Program-made: the position numbers and the translations under genes
Assembly (NCBI GenBank): GCA_041745535.1
Contig: JBGTIS010000230.1
Coordinates: 1-6,463, forward strand
Direction: 5' to 3'
DNA from: JBGTIS01 sp041745535
GTDB taxonomy: Bacteria > Bacteroidota > Bacteroidia > Cytophagales > Cyclobacteriaceae
DNA length: 6,463 nucleotides
Notes under the pieces: model-generated
The model's input: the letters and a program-made list of their open reading frames with translations, nothing else
Database searches by the model: none
What the model was told of the DNA's origin: nothing
Shown: positions 1 to 5,451 of the stretch, piece after piece
Layout: each line of letters begins with the position of its first letter
Position numbering within the stretch: position 1 is the stretch's first letter

Positions 1-86
1 GAAAGCTTAAGTTGGTGGAGAGGATCAGGAAAAAAGTGGCTAAATTAGATTTAAAACCTGAAGACTTAGGCTTTGCGACTACTTGA
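1..86 (+). CDS. C-terminal end of an unidentified protein (5' end outside window)
   Basis: An open frame enters from the left edge (first full codon at position 3) and ends at TGA 84-86, giving 27 residues that finish in PEDLGFATT. The tail is rich in Lys/Arg and Leu/Val in a helical pattern (LVERIRKKVAKL), with a PEDLGF motif near the end. Basic helical tails of this kind occur in small DNA-associated proteins, but the piece is too short to assign a family and I do not recognise it. It lies about 80 bases upstream of the toxin-antitoxin pair on the same strand. It could be a chance open frame, but the lack of stops and the plausible composition argue mildly for a real gene. Confidence 0.45.
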   Translation, partial: KLKLVERIRKKVAKLDLKPEDLGFATT

Positions 87-164
87 TAATCAGTCCTAAT
101 TTAAACGTTAGTCAGAATACAAAAAGAACAAGAAATTCGTATATTGTCTGAAAAGAACTAAGCG

Positions 165-389
165 ATGGCGAAACAAAAACTGATTGACCGTACTGTTAAA
201 ATATTAGAAAGGCTTCCTGAAAATAAAATTCATGAAGTGGCTGATTTTGCTGACTTTATCCTCAAGAAGTACGAAGAACAAATCCTTCAAAAAGGAATAG
301 AAACCTTAACGAGCGAATCAGATAGCTTCGCATTCCTACATGAGGAAGAGGATTTATATGATGAGAGTGATCTGAAAGAAAAGTACTAA
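165..389 (+). CDS. DUF2281-type antitoxin of a MazF/PemK-like toxin-antitoxin pair
   Basis: The protein has 74 residues and starts at ATG. Its N-terminal half carries the pattern typical of DUF2281-like putative antitoxins: a helix with ILERLPENKIHEVADFADF at residues 13-31, then ILKKYEEQI. The C-terminal third is acidic and ends in LYDESDLKEKY, the kind of flexible tail that in antitoxins wraps the toxin and blocks its active site. By family knowledge it should neutralise the neighbouring endoribonuclease in the cytoplasm and probably take part in autoregulation. The stop TAA (387-389) overlaps by one base the expected first codon of the toxin, the usual coupled arrangement. The assignment as antitoxin rests on the DUF2281-like pattern plus the neighbour. 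I see no convincing promoter immediately upstream. Confidence 0.8.
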   Translation: MAKQKLIDRTVKILERLPENKIHEVADFADFILKKYEEQILQKGIETLTSESDSFAFLHEEEDLYDESDLKEKY

Positions 390-715
390 CGCAAAAAGGT
401 GATATAGTTCTGATTCCCTTTCCCTTCACCGATTTGACAGGGAGCAAAAAGCGACCTGCTTTGGTTTTACTATCCGGAAGTTTGGATGTCACCGTAAGTT
501 TCATATCAACTCAACTGCACTGGCAGGAACCAACCGATTTGCTTCTACAACCTAACTCAACGAATGGACTCAAGAAACCATCGCTGATAAGAACTGGGAA
601 AATCGCCACTATAGACAAAGTGCTTGTGATAGGTAGATTAGGAAGTATAGACGCAAAGCAAATAGAAGAGTTGAATGAGAAACTGATTCAATTGTTTGCC
701 ATCGAAACCGATTGA
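389..715 (+). CDS. MazF/PemK-like endoribonuclease toxin, apparently with an ACG first codon
   Basis: The frame runs without a stop from 371 to TGA 713-715. Counting from ACG at 389-391 it gives 108 residues, normal for the MazF/Kid/PemK family of mRNA-cleaving toxins. The first strand is KGDIVLIPFPFTDLTGS (residues 3-19), followed by KKRPALVL (20-27), ISTQ (39-42) and the second half LKKPSLIRTGKIATIDK (61-77), which carries the conserved Arg (about 68) and the segment expected to hold part of the catalytic site. A 3' helix, IEELNEKLIQLF, ends the protein. There is no ATG, GTG or TTG in frame before TTG 434, and starting there would delete the first strand, so 434 is not a credible start. ACG overlapping the antitoxin stop (TAACG, normally TAATG) is the best start. 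The gene is therefore either poorly translated, started at a rare codon by coupling, or recently inactivated by one T-to-C change (or a sequencing error). Confidence 0.75.
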   Translation, partial: TQKGDIVLIPFPFTDLTGSKKRPALVLLSGSLDVTVSFISTQLHWQEPTDLLLQPNSTNGLKKPSLIRTGKIATIDKVLVIGRLGSIDAKQIEELNEKLIQLFAIETD

Positions 716-721
716 AGAAGC

Positions 722-849
722 CCATAACATCGCAGCCGACAAACCTAGCAACCATTAGCTAGCAAGCTAGTTACTCCAAGCCAGGAAGTTGATACTCGGA
801 AGATCAAAGCCAACAAGCCCCGGCCTGACGGCTGCGCTTATCGTTGTGG
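722..849 (+). repeat. Long-range inverted repeat resembling an integron attC site
   Basis: Two nested pairs of arms are visible. The outer pair is CCATAAC (722-728) with GTTGTGG (843-849), seven pairs with one G-U. The inner pair is CGCAGCCG (731-738) with CGGCTGCG (829-836), eight perfect pairs. A729-T841 and T730-A840 can also pair, leaving C842 and 837-839 unpaired. The 90 bases between the inner arms contain a small hairpin at 756-773. The element starts 7 bases after the toxin stop, and the next ATG is 39 bases beyond its end. Order, AAC/GTT outer boxes, total length near that of long attC sites and intergenic position all fit an attC. The outer boxes deviate from RYYYAAC/GTTRRRY, and there is no integrase in the window. 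Alternatives are an RNA structure or another palindromic intergenic element. Confidence 0.5.
756..773 (+). repeat. Small hairpin inside the attC-like element
   Basis: CTAGC (759-763), a two-base gap, then GCTAG (766-770), extended outward by a G-T and two A-T pairs. The seven bases CTAGCAA at 745-751 are repeated at 759-765. No T-run follows, so it does not look like a terminator. It may form part of the central branch of the larger 722-849 structure. Confidence 0.35.
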
Positions 850-887
850 CCAATACATTACCTACTATATTGAGAATATACTTCCAA

Positions 888-1022
888 ATGAAAGACTACC
901 AAGTTTTAGATATTAACTACCCTGACTACGAGACTTATCAAAAAAATCTTAGACAGCTTTCAGAATTAGATTTTACAGGCTATAGTATTGAAATTTATTA
1001 TCATTTTAGGAATTCTATTTGA
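888..1022 (+). CDS. Unrecognised 44-residue protein, or N-terminal part of a frameshifted gene
   Basis: From ATG 888 the frame gives 44 residues, MKDYQVLDINYPDYETYQ at the start, rich in Tyr and acidic residues, ending FRNSI before TGA 1020-1022. The frame is also open upstream to a TTG at 789, but that extension would translate the right arm of the inverted repeat and is unlikely. I do not recognise the family. The stop overlaps the TTG at 1019 of the next frame in a TTGA arrangement, which could mean translational coupling. Equally, this may be the first part of the following gene, broken by a one-base shift near 1005-1020, because the next frame opens only at 1010. Confidence 0.4.
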   Translation: MKDYQVLDINYPDYETYQKNLRQLSELDFTGYSIEIYYHFRNSI

Positions 1023-1756
1023 ATGTCAGTCAAGCAATAATGATAGTATTAGAAGAGCGGATTTTGAACTGCTTCTATCCACAATACAGGGATCATGGTA
1101 TAGACATTAAGGCATCAATTGATTCTGCAAATAGCATTCTTCTTAAATATGAAGTTTTACCTGATAATAGCGGAAAAAGCTATATTGAATTGATTAAGGT
1201 GATGAACAAAGCTGATGATTTCCCATTGGATACTCCTTCTGATTTAATCAAAGAACTAAAGTCAATCAAGTATTTACCAGCAGGTGTTCAGTGTACAGAC
1301 ATGATGAAAATCGACTTTGATTCAGTAGAATTCGCAAATTCCAAATTGAAGGATTTAGCAAGAATATTTGATTCAATTACAGGAAAGGGGAATATTTCTG
1401 TAGCTATGATCGCAGAAGAAATGCTTAAAATATTTGATGAAAAAGACTTTGATAATCCTTATTATCAAACTTTAGGTACGTTAAGTATATCAAATCCGGT
1501 AAAGGCAAATGATGAAACTGGATGGGCTAAATTGCAACCACCAAAATCAGAAAATACACCGCCAAGCGATCAGGTTGTTTTAACAATTAACCTGACTGCT
1601 GATGATCAAATAAAAATAGAAAATGAGGAAATTAGCAAAGATGAAGCTTTTCAGAGGATAGCCGACTTCATATTAAAGAACAAAGAGAAGCATAATCAAT
1701 TTCTGAACCTGAATTGGGAGGAAGATAACGTTGCACAACAAGGCACAGCCTGGTAA
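1019..1756 (+). CDS. Unrecognised acidic protein of about 238-245 residues
   Basis: The frame opens at 1010 and ends at TAA 1754-1756. Possible starts are TTG 1019 (245 residues, overlapping the previous stop) or ATG 1040 (238 residues). The protein looks soluble: no signal peptide and no membrane span. It mixes predicted helices (EERILNCFYPQYRDHGIDI near the start, LIKELKSIKYL, KLKDLARIFDSITG, AMIAEEMLKIFDE) with a Pro/Ser-rich linker (PPKSENTPPSDQ, about residues 174-185). A C-terminal piece has a strand (VVLTINLTAD) and a helix (DEAFQRIADFILKNKEKHNQF) and ends in QQGTAW. I cannot name the family or function. Its AT-rich composition matches the upstream genes and differs from the GC-richer genes after 1880, which fits accessory cargo. 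The real N-terminus may be the 888-1022 frame if a frameshift separates them. Confidence 0.65.
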   Translation: MNVSQAIMIVLEERILNCFYPQYRDHGIDIKASIDSANSILLKYEVLPDNSGKSYIELIKVMNKADDFPLDTPSDLIKELKSIKYLPAGVQCTDMMKIDFDSVEFANSKLKDLARIFDSITGKGNISVAMIAEEMLKIFDEKDFDNPYYQTLGTLSISNPVKANDETGWAKLQPPKSENTPPSDQVVLTINLTADDQIKIENEEISKDEAFQRIADFILKNKEKHNQFLNLNWEEDNVAQQGTAW

Positions 1757-1768
1757 AAATGAGTTAGT

Positions 1769-1848
1769 ACGCTAATTGCCCCAAGTCACGATATTGATAC
1801 ACGAACTGAAAACGCGAACAATTCCGGCCATCGGCTCGCAATGGTCGT
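1769..1848 (+). repeat. Possible second, weaker attC-like element after the unknown gene
   Basis: The right half, CGGCTCGC...TCGTTAAAT (1832-1853), resembles the right half of the 722-849 element (CGGCTGCG...TCGTTGTGG) and carries GTTAAAT, which fits the attC core GTTRRRY. Left-arm pairing is weak: ACG 1769-1771 with CGT 1846-1848 and ATTGC 1775-1779 with GCAAT 1838-1842, around a symmetrical three-base internal loop. The expected AAC on the left is missing. It lies 12 bases after the stop of the preceding gene. Confidence 0.25.
1825..1847 (+). repeat. Hairpin in the gap between convergent genes
   Basis: CGGCCAT (1825-1831) pairs with ATGGTCG (1841-1847), seven pairs including one G-T wobble, around a nine-base loop. 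On the plus strand TTAAATCATAT follows, which is not a real T-run, so it is at best a weak terminator for the 1019-1756 gene. The gap between the convergent stops (1757-1881) otherwise holds only the possible element at 1769-1848, which uses the same bases in a different fold. Confidence 0.35.
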
Positions 1849-1881
1849 TAAATCATATCCTTCACCAGATCCTGAAGATAT

Positions 1882-4053
1882 TTATATGTGTAAGTCCACT
1901 GCGATTACTTCATGATCCTGAATTTCAGGAATATTTAAGGTTAACATGCCGTTGCTATGGTCGTAATCAGGGGTCTGCTTGCTTACCAGCAGTCGCACAT
2001 TTGCTACTTTAGTATCTGGAGGAAGTTGCCATTGTACCTGCTGGTTGGTTACGGGGATCAGCTCCCGGATGGGGCCTTTCATCATCATGGGGTTGGTGAA
2101 GTTAACCAGGTGGACGGTCAAAGATTTTTCCTGTCGCCAGACGGTTACATCCATCACGCCCGGGCCACTTACCTGTACGGGCGGGGTTTCGTTAAGTGCC
2201 CAGCGGATTATGTTTTGCAGAAGCTGGCTGTGGTCTGTGTTCATAACTTCCCAGAAGGATCGGTCCATATCCCAGGGAATGTAGGCGATCCGTCCCGCGC
2301 CCATTTCCCGTAAGTACAGTTCGCTGATGTCGGTTTCCGGTTGCAGGGGATACACATGTTCCATCGGCAGGTCAGGATAGGAGGGGATGAGGGTGACAGG
2401 AGCGGGAAACGCAATATTGGGCGTTACCGCCAGCCGCCAGATACCATTGATGATGCGGTTGGCGTCCTCCAGTCCCTGCAATACAGGATGGTACTTCCCG
2501 GTTGCCGGATCAGGTGCCAGTCGTAAGTAGGAGTTCTTCATGGGGCCTTCCACCTTATCGGCATAGGAAGCACCCCAGAGGTCGGCCAGGCCAAAGTCTG
2601 TACGACGTTTGCCTTCCTCGTCATAAAGCGAAGTCTCAAAGGTAGCGATCAGGCTGCCACCCTGCTTTACATATTGCCTGAGTTGCTCGCACTGCGCATC
2701 GGAAAGGGCAGCGATGTTGGGAAGGATCAGCAGTTTGTAGGGAGCGAGGTGTTCGGCGTCCATCAAGCGGTCATTCACCATGTCGAAGGGCATGCGGCTT
2801 TCAATCAGGGCATGGTACATGCCCAGTTCATGCCAGTCGCTGTGCTGCTGCCAGGCTTCTCCGCCATAGTTTCGCTCGGTTTGTTCGGAATACACCATGC
2901 CAATCCGGGCCAGCGATGCTATGTTGCGCAGGTAACTTTCGTTTTGGTAATGCCATTCATAAATCTTTTCCACTCCTTTCAGCCAGCGTGGGTCATAGAT
3001 CACGCCCGAAAACTTCGCGAACCAGGGGCGCATGTTATTGGCCGTACCTTCTGCCACCCACACCCGTACCTCCGCTTCGCTCTGTACCGAATCTTTCCAC
3101 CGGTACTCCTCTTCAATGCCGACGCTGAAAATACCGCCCAACGGTTTCATGCCCATGGTCGCCCGGAGTTCTTTGGCCCGTTTCCCATTGGACCAGGGGG
3201 GAATCATCCCGCTTCTGGCCTGATGATCGGTGAAGAAAATATCGGATTGCGCTCCGGTAACTACCTTATCGGGAAAACCATTGGGGATATACCGGGCCGT
3301 AGATTTAACCTCCCGGATTGTTTTGTCCCACAAAAGCCACAATTCCTTCAACCGCTGTATGCGCCAGATGGTGTATTGCCGGTAGGCAGGATCATCCCGG
3401 TTGTTGGTTTTGGGCAGGGCCATGCCCGAAAAAGACTGGAAGTTTTTCACGCAATGTTCACAGTAGCAGGTGCCATGCCCAGCCCAGCGGTTGGAGAAAA
3501 TGCCATCCAACTGGTACAGGTCCATTATCTCCTGGTGCACCTGCGTCATAAAATCAAAGTTGTAAGGTCCCAGGGCACAGGTAACCCACAGGTCAGGCTT
3601 TGACCAGTGGCGCCGTTTTTCCCCTTCCCCTTCCACCGCGATCCAGTCAGGATGGGCCTGGTACACATTATTCCAGGTAGCGTGGGGATCGGTGCGGGCA
3701 ATCACGGCCATGTCCATAGCCCGACAACCGTTCACCAGATAACCAAACGGGTCGGAATCTGCCAGCCAGGTACTTCGATGGTGCATCGGCACTTTTGTGG
3801 GATAATACGCTACCACTCCGCCCGCACTAAGGCAGGCAGCATCGGCATGCACGCGGCGGAAGTAATCGAGCCAGAAGTCCGGATCGAAGCTGCCGGGGTC
3901 ATTTTCCACCAGCACCAGCTGTGCCCACCGCATGGGGCGGTCGAACCACGGTTCTTCTGCTGCTTGTATATGCTTTCCTGTAAATGGAGTGGGGCCTACA
4001 ATGGCATAGGCGCCTCCGATGATAGATGTTTTAATAAAATCCCTGCGTATCAT
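1882..4053 (-). CDS. Putative secreted glycoside hydrolase with GH42-like trimerisation-type domain (GHL6-like)
   Basis: The protein has 723 residues and starts at ATG 4053. The leader has a twin-arginine motif (RRDFIK, residues 3-8), a hydrophobic stretch and a plausible cleavage site near AA at 31-32, so Tat export is likely. Residues about 40-350 look like a TIM-barrel of the 'hypothetical glycosyl hydrolase 6' / GH42-like kind: DPDFWLDYFRRVHAD, ARTDPHATW, then LDGIFSNRW (182-190) and a Cys cluster, CYCEHC (196-201), followed by VKNF. Residues about 380-500 (MVYSEQTERNYGG..., YKLLILPNIAALSD, YVKQGGSLIATFET) match the amidotransferase-fold trimerisation domain of beta-galactosidases. A beta-rich tail follows. 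The substrate cannot be told, and I do not assign catalytic residues. It faces the unknown plus-strand gene tail to tail and is divergent from the small membrane protein gene. The Cys cluster suggests bound metal, consistent with export in folded form. Confidence 0.75.
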   Translation of the reverse strand: MIRRDFIKTSIIGGAYAIVGPTPFTGKHIQAAEEPWFDRPMRWAQLVLVENDPGSFDPDFWLDYFRRVHADAACLSAGGVVAYYPTKVPMHHRSTWLADSDPFGYLVNGCRAMDMAVIARTDPHATWNNVYQAHPDWIAVEGEGEKRRHWSKPDLWVTCALGPYNFDFMTQVHQEIMDLYQLDGIFSNRWAGHGTCYCEHCVKNFQSFSGMALPKTNNRDDPAYRQYTIWRIQRLKELWLLWDKTIREVKSTARYIPNGFPDKVVTGAQSDIFFTDHQARSGMIPPWSNGKRAKELRATMGMKPLGGIFSVGIEEEYRWKDSVQSEAEVRVWVAEGTANNMRPWFAKFSGVIYDPRWLKGVEKIYEWHYQNESYLRNIASLARIGMVYSEQTERNYGGEAWQQHSDWHELGMYHALIESRMPFDMVNDRLMDAEHLAPYKLLILPNIAALSDAQCEQLRQYVKQGGSLIATFETSLYDEEGKRRTDFGLADLWGASYADKVEGPMKNSYLRLAPDPATGKYHPVLQGLEDANRIINGIWRLAVTPNIAFPAPVTLIPSYPDLPMEHVYPLQPETDISELYLREMGAGRIAYIPWDMDRSFWEVMNTDHSQLLQNIIRWALNETPPVQVSGPGVMDVTVWRQEKSLTVHLVNFTNPMMMKGPIRELIPVTNQQVQWQLPPDTKVANVRLLVSKQTPDYDHSNGMLTLNIPEIQDHEVIAVDLHI

Positions 4054-4093
4054 GGGCTTTGGGTTAAATGACGTTGTATTGAGGTGTTGATAC

Positions 4094-4101
4094 CAAATAT
4101 A
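4094..4101 (-). promoter_or_regulatory. -7 promoter element for the glycoside hydrolase gene
   Basis: On the minus strand this reads TATATTTG, an exact match to the Bacteroidota sigma -7 box TAnnTTTG, about 40 bases before the ATG. No TTTG/TTG -33 box is visible at the usual spacing, so the promoter may be weak or need an activator. Confidence 0.4.
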
Positions 4102-4132
4102 ATATATTTTATAAATTCATTTTAAGAACCTG

Positions 4133-4162
4133 TTTGGAAGTTCAAAGGGGTAGGTAAGTTTA
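4133..4162 (+). promoter_or_regulatory. Bacteroidota-type promoter for the small membrane protein gene
   Basis: TTTG (4133-4136) is followed after 18 bases by TAAGTTTA (4155-4162), one base from TAnnTTTG. Transcription would begin about 15 bases before the ATG at 4184. It is divergent from the minus-strand box at 4094-4101, so the two genes share a 130-base control region. Confidence 0.45.
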
Positions 4163-4183
4163 GTTTTTTATTTATATTTCACT

Positions 4184-4315
4184 ATGAAGCAATATTTAAA
4201 TAATTTTTTGAGTCTGATTTTCAAGGATAAGGACAGGGGCTGGACAGAAATAATCATGATTTACTGTGCCATAGCATTAATACTAGGATTGGTGGGCGCT
4301 GTAAAATTTCAATAA
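4184..4315 (+). CDS. Small single-span membrane protein of 43 residues
   Basis: ATG 4184 to TAA 4313-4315 gives 43 residues. The N-terminal half is a short amphipathic part followed by a charged patch (FKDKDRGWTE, about residues 13-22). The second half is a single hydrophobic helix (IIMIYCAIALILGLVGAV, 23-40) ending in KFQ, so the N-terminus is probably cytoplasmic or membrane-surface attached with one inner-membrane span. I do not recognise a named family, and the function is unknown. Support for a real gene comes from the promoter-like boxes at 4133-4162, the sensible protein layout and its position in an otherwise empty 316-base gap. It overlaps no other gene and converges with the phosphatase-fold gene. 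Confidence 0.55.
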   Translation: MKQYLNNFLSLIFKDKDRGWTEIIMIYCAIALILGLVGAVKFQ

Positions 4316-4320
4316 GGAAA

Positions 4321-4339
4321 TCTGCTGTTGTTGAGCAGA
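4321..4339 (-). terminator. Possible terminator of the phosphatase-fold gene
   Basis: TCTGCT (4321-4326) pairs with AGCAGA (4334-4339) around a seven-base loop. Read on the minus strand, downstream of the stop at 4370, the hairpin is followed by TTTCCTTATT, a moderately T-rich tail. The short stem makes this tentative. Confidence 0.4.
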
Positions 4340-4369
4340 AAGCGGTGAGGAGGGTTTATGCTAAAACCA

Positions 4370-5230
4370 TTATTTAAACTCGGCCATAATGGGTAAATGA
4401 TCGCTGAGGGCGAAGGAGCGTGCGTCCAGCGGATTGGCGCGAAAATTTCCTTCATACAAAACCCGGCACCGCAGTAATCTTTCTGATAAAACTTTATTCA
4501 CCCAGATATAATCTACCGTACGGTTGGGGAAGGTACTTTTAATAGTGTTTCTCTGTTCCACGCCTTTGGTCATGTAGCAATCGGTGAGGTCCGCGTTTTC
4601 CCACATCCGGTACTCTTCCTGTATGGGTTCATGGTTCAGGTCGCCCTGGAAAATGAAATTGCCGGCATTATTACTGTCATTTTCTATTACTTTCAGTACT
4701 TCCGCCACTTCCCTGGCCCGGATGGCATCGTCGCTGGGGTGCAGGTGGGCGCTGTATACATGGAGCCTTTCATCCGGAGTCTGGATCAGGGCCTTGCCCC
4801 AATGCCGGGAGAAAAGGTCGCCCGGCTCACTTTTTCCTGCAAGTGGGCAATTCTGTGCCGATACAATTTTAAATTTAGTTAATAGCGCACCAGGAAAACC
4901 TCCCGGGAAATAGGTGTATTGCATGTTCAGCTTTTCCGCCACTTTTTTTACTTCTTCTTCTGCCGGCGATTCCTGAAAAGTGATGATATCGGGTTTGTAT
5001 AAGGCAAGCTCAAGGGCAAAACGTTCGGCCATCTGTGGGTGTACTTCTTCCAGCACAAACCGGGTGTCGTCGGTATTCGGATATCCTTTAAAAGCCTGTA
5101 CGTTGTAGCTGATGGTGGTGATCTTTTTTTGAGGAAACCATTGCCTGGGTGTTGACAATACATGTTCAGGGAATACCAGGCAACCGCCTGCTGTAAACAA
5201 GCCTGTTGTTAAAAAGTTTCTGCGGTTCAT
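4370..5230 (-). CDS. Exported endonuclease/exonuclease/phosphatase-family protein
   Basis: The protein has 286 residues and starts at ATG 5230. The leader MNRRNFLTTGLFTAGG has a twin-arginine motif and hydrophobic core. A Cys at 17 after AGG makes a borderline lipobox, so it may be a Tat-exported lipoprotein. The EEP fold is clear from its motifs in order: SYNVQ (Asn 43), FQES (Glu 87, metal ligand), SAHLHPSD (His 162/164), GDLNHEP (Asp 197, Asn 199), VDYIWV (Asp 240) and SDHLP (Asp 277, His 278 catalytic). All key residues are present, so it should be an active Mg-dependent phosphodiesterase or phosphatase outside the cytoplasm. The family covers DNA/RNA nucleases, sphingomyelinases and inositol phosphatases, and the sequence alone does not choose between them. 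It has its own promoter and follows a terminator, so it is transcribed separately from the upstream propeller gene. Confidence 0.88.
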   Translation of the reverse strand: MNRRNFLTTGLFTAGGCLVFPEHVLSTPRQWFPQKKITTISYNVQAFKGYPNTDDTRFVLEEVHPQMAERFALELALYKPDIITFQESPAEEEVKKVAEKLNMQYTYFPGGFPGALLTKFKIVSAQNCPLAGKSEPGDLFSRHWGKALIQTPDERLHVYSAHLHPSDDAIRAREVAEVLKVIENDSNNAGNFIFQGDLNHEPIQEEYRMWENADLTDCYMTKGVEQRNTIKSTFPNRTVDYIWVNKVLSERLLRCRVLYEGNFRANPLDARSFALSDHLPIMAEFK

Positions 5231-5250
5231 ACAGGGATAAAGTTTACAGG

Positions 5251-5280
5251 CAAAGTAAAAATAATTCGCGGCATAATCAA
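5251..5280 (-). promoter_or_regulatory. Promoter of the phosphatase-fold gene
   Basis: On the minus strand TTG (5278-5280) is followed after 19 bases by TTACTTTG (5251-5258), one base from the Bacteroidota -7 box TAnnTTTG. The ATG is at 5230, leaving a short leader. The spacing is right for this promoter class. Confidence 0.45.
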
Positions 5281-5381
5281 CAGCCGCAGCAATGCCATAT
5301 GCCGCAAAAGCAAGTTGTGGTTTTATGATATGTGGAAGAAAACTCGAGTTGGGGTCAATCCTCTGTATTTTTACACCCAGT

Positions 5382-5411
5382 AAAAAAAACAGGGCAATCT
5401 GTGCGCCCTGT
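5382..5411 (-). terminator. Intrinsic terminator of the propeller protein gene
   Basis: ACAGGGC (5389-5395) pairs perfectly with GCCCTGT (5405-5411) around a nine-base loop. Read on the minus strand the hairpin is followed directly by a run of seven T (5382-5388 are all A on the plus strand). It lies 40 bases after the stop at 5452 and separates that gene from the next one downstream. Confidence 0.85.
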
Positions 5412-5451
5412 GTTTATATTTTTACCTGTTGTTGAAAGAAGAAAGGCTATT

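Noticed and set aside
107..113. GTTAGTC before the antitoxin gene as the right box of a preceding attC site
   Set aside because: No matching left arm or inner arms are found in positions 1-106, and the box itself breaks GTTRRRY at one position.
434..436. TTG as the start of the MazF-like toxin
   Set aside because: It would delete the first 15 residues, including the conserved GDIVLIPFPF strand, although these are encoded in frame directly upstream.
745..770. Short direct and inverted CTAGC repeats as a CRISPR or terminator
   Set aside because: There are only two copies of seven bases, no regular spacers, and no T-run after the hairpin.
789..887. Upstream TTG extension of the 44-residue frame
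   Set aside because: It would translate the right arm of the inverted repeat. The ATG at 888 gives a cleaner layout, and the added residues look like non-coding sequence.
2674..3603. Long plus-strand open frame of 309 codons opposite the glycoside hydrolase gene
   Set aside because: It is the antisense shadow of a GC-rich coding region. The minus-strand frame has clear family features, while this one has none and starts in the middle of the gene.
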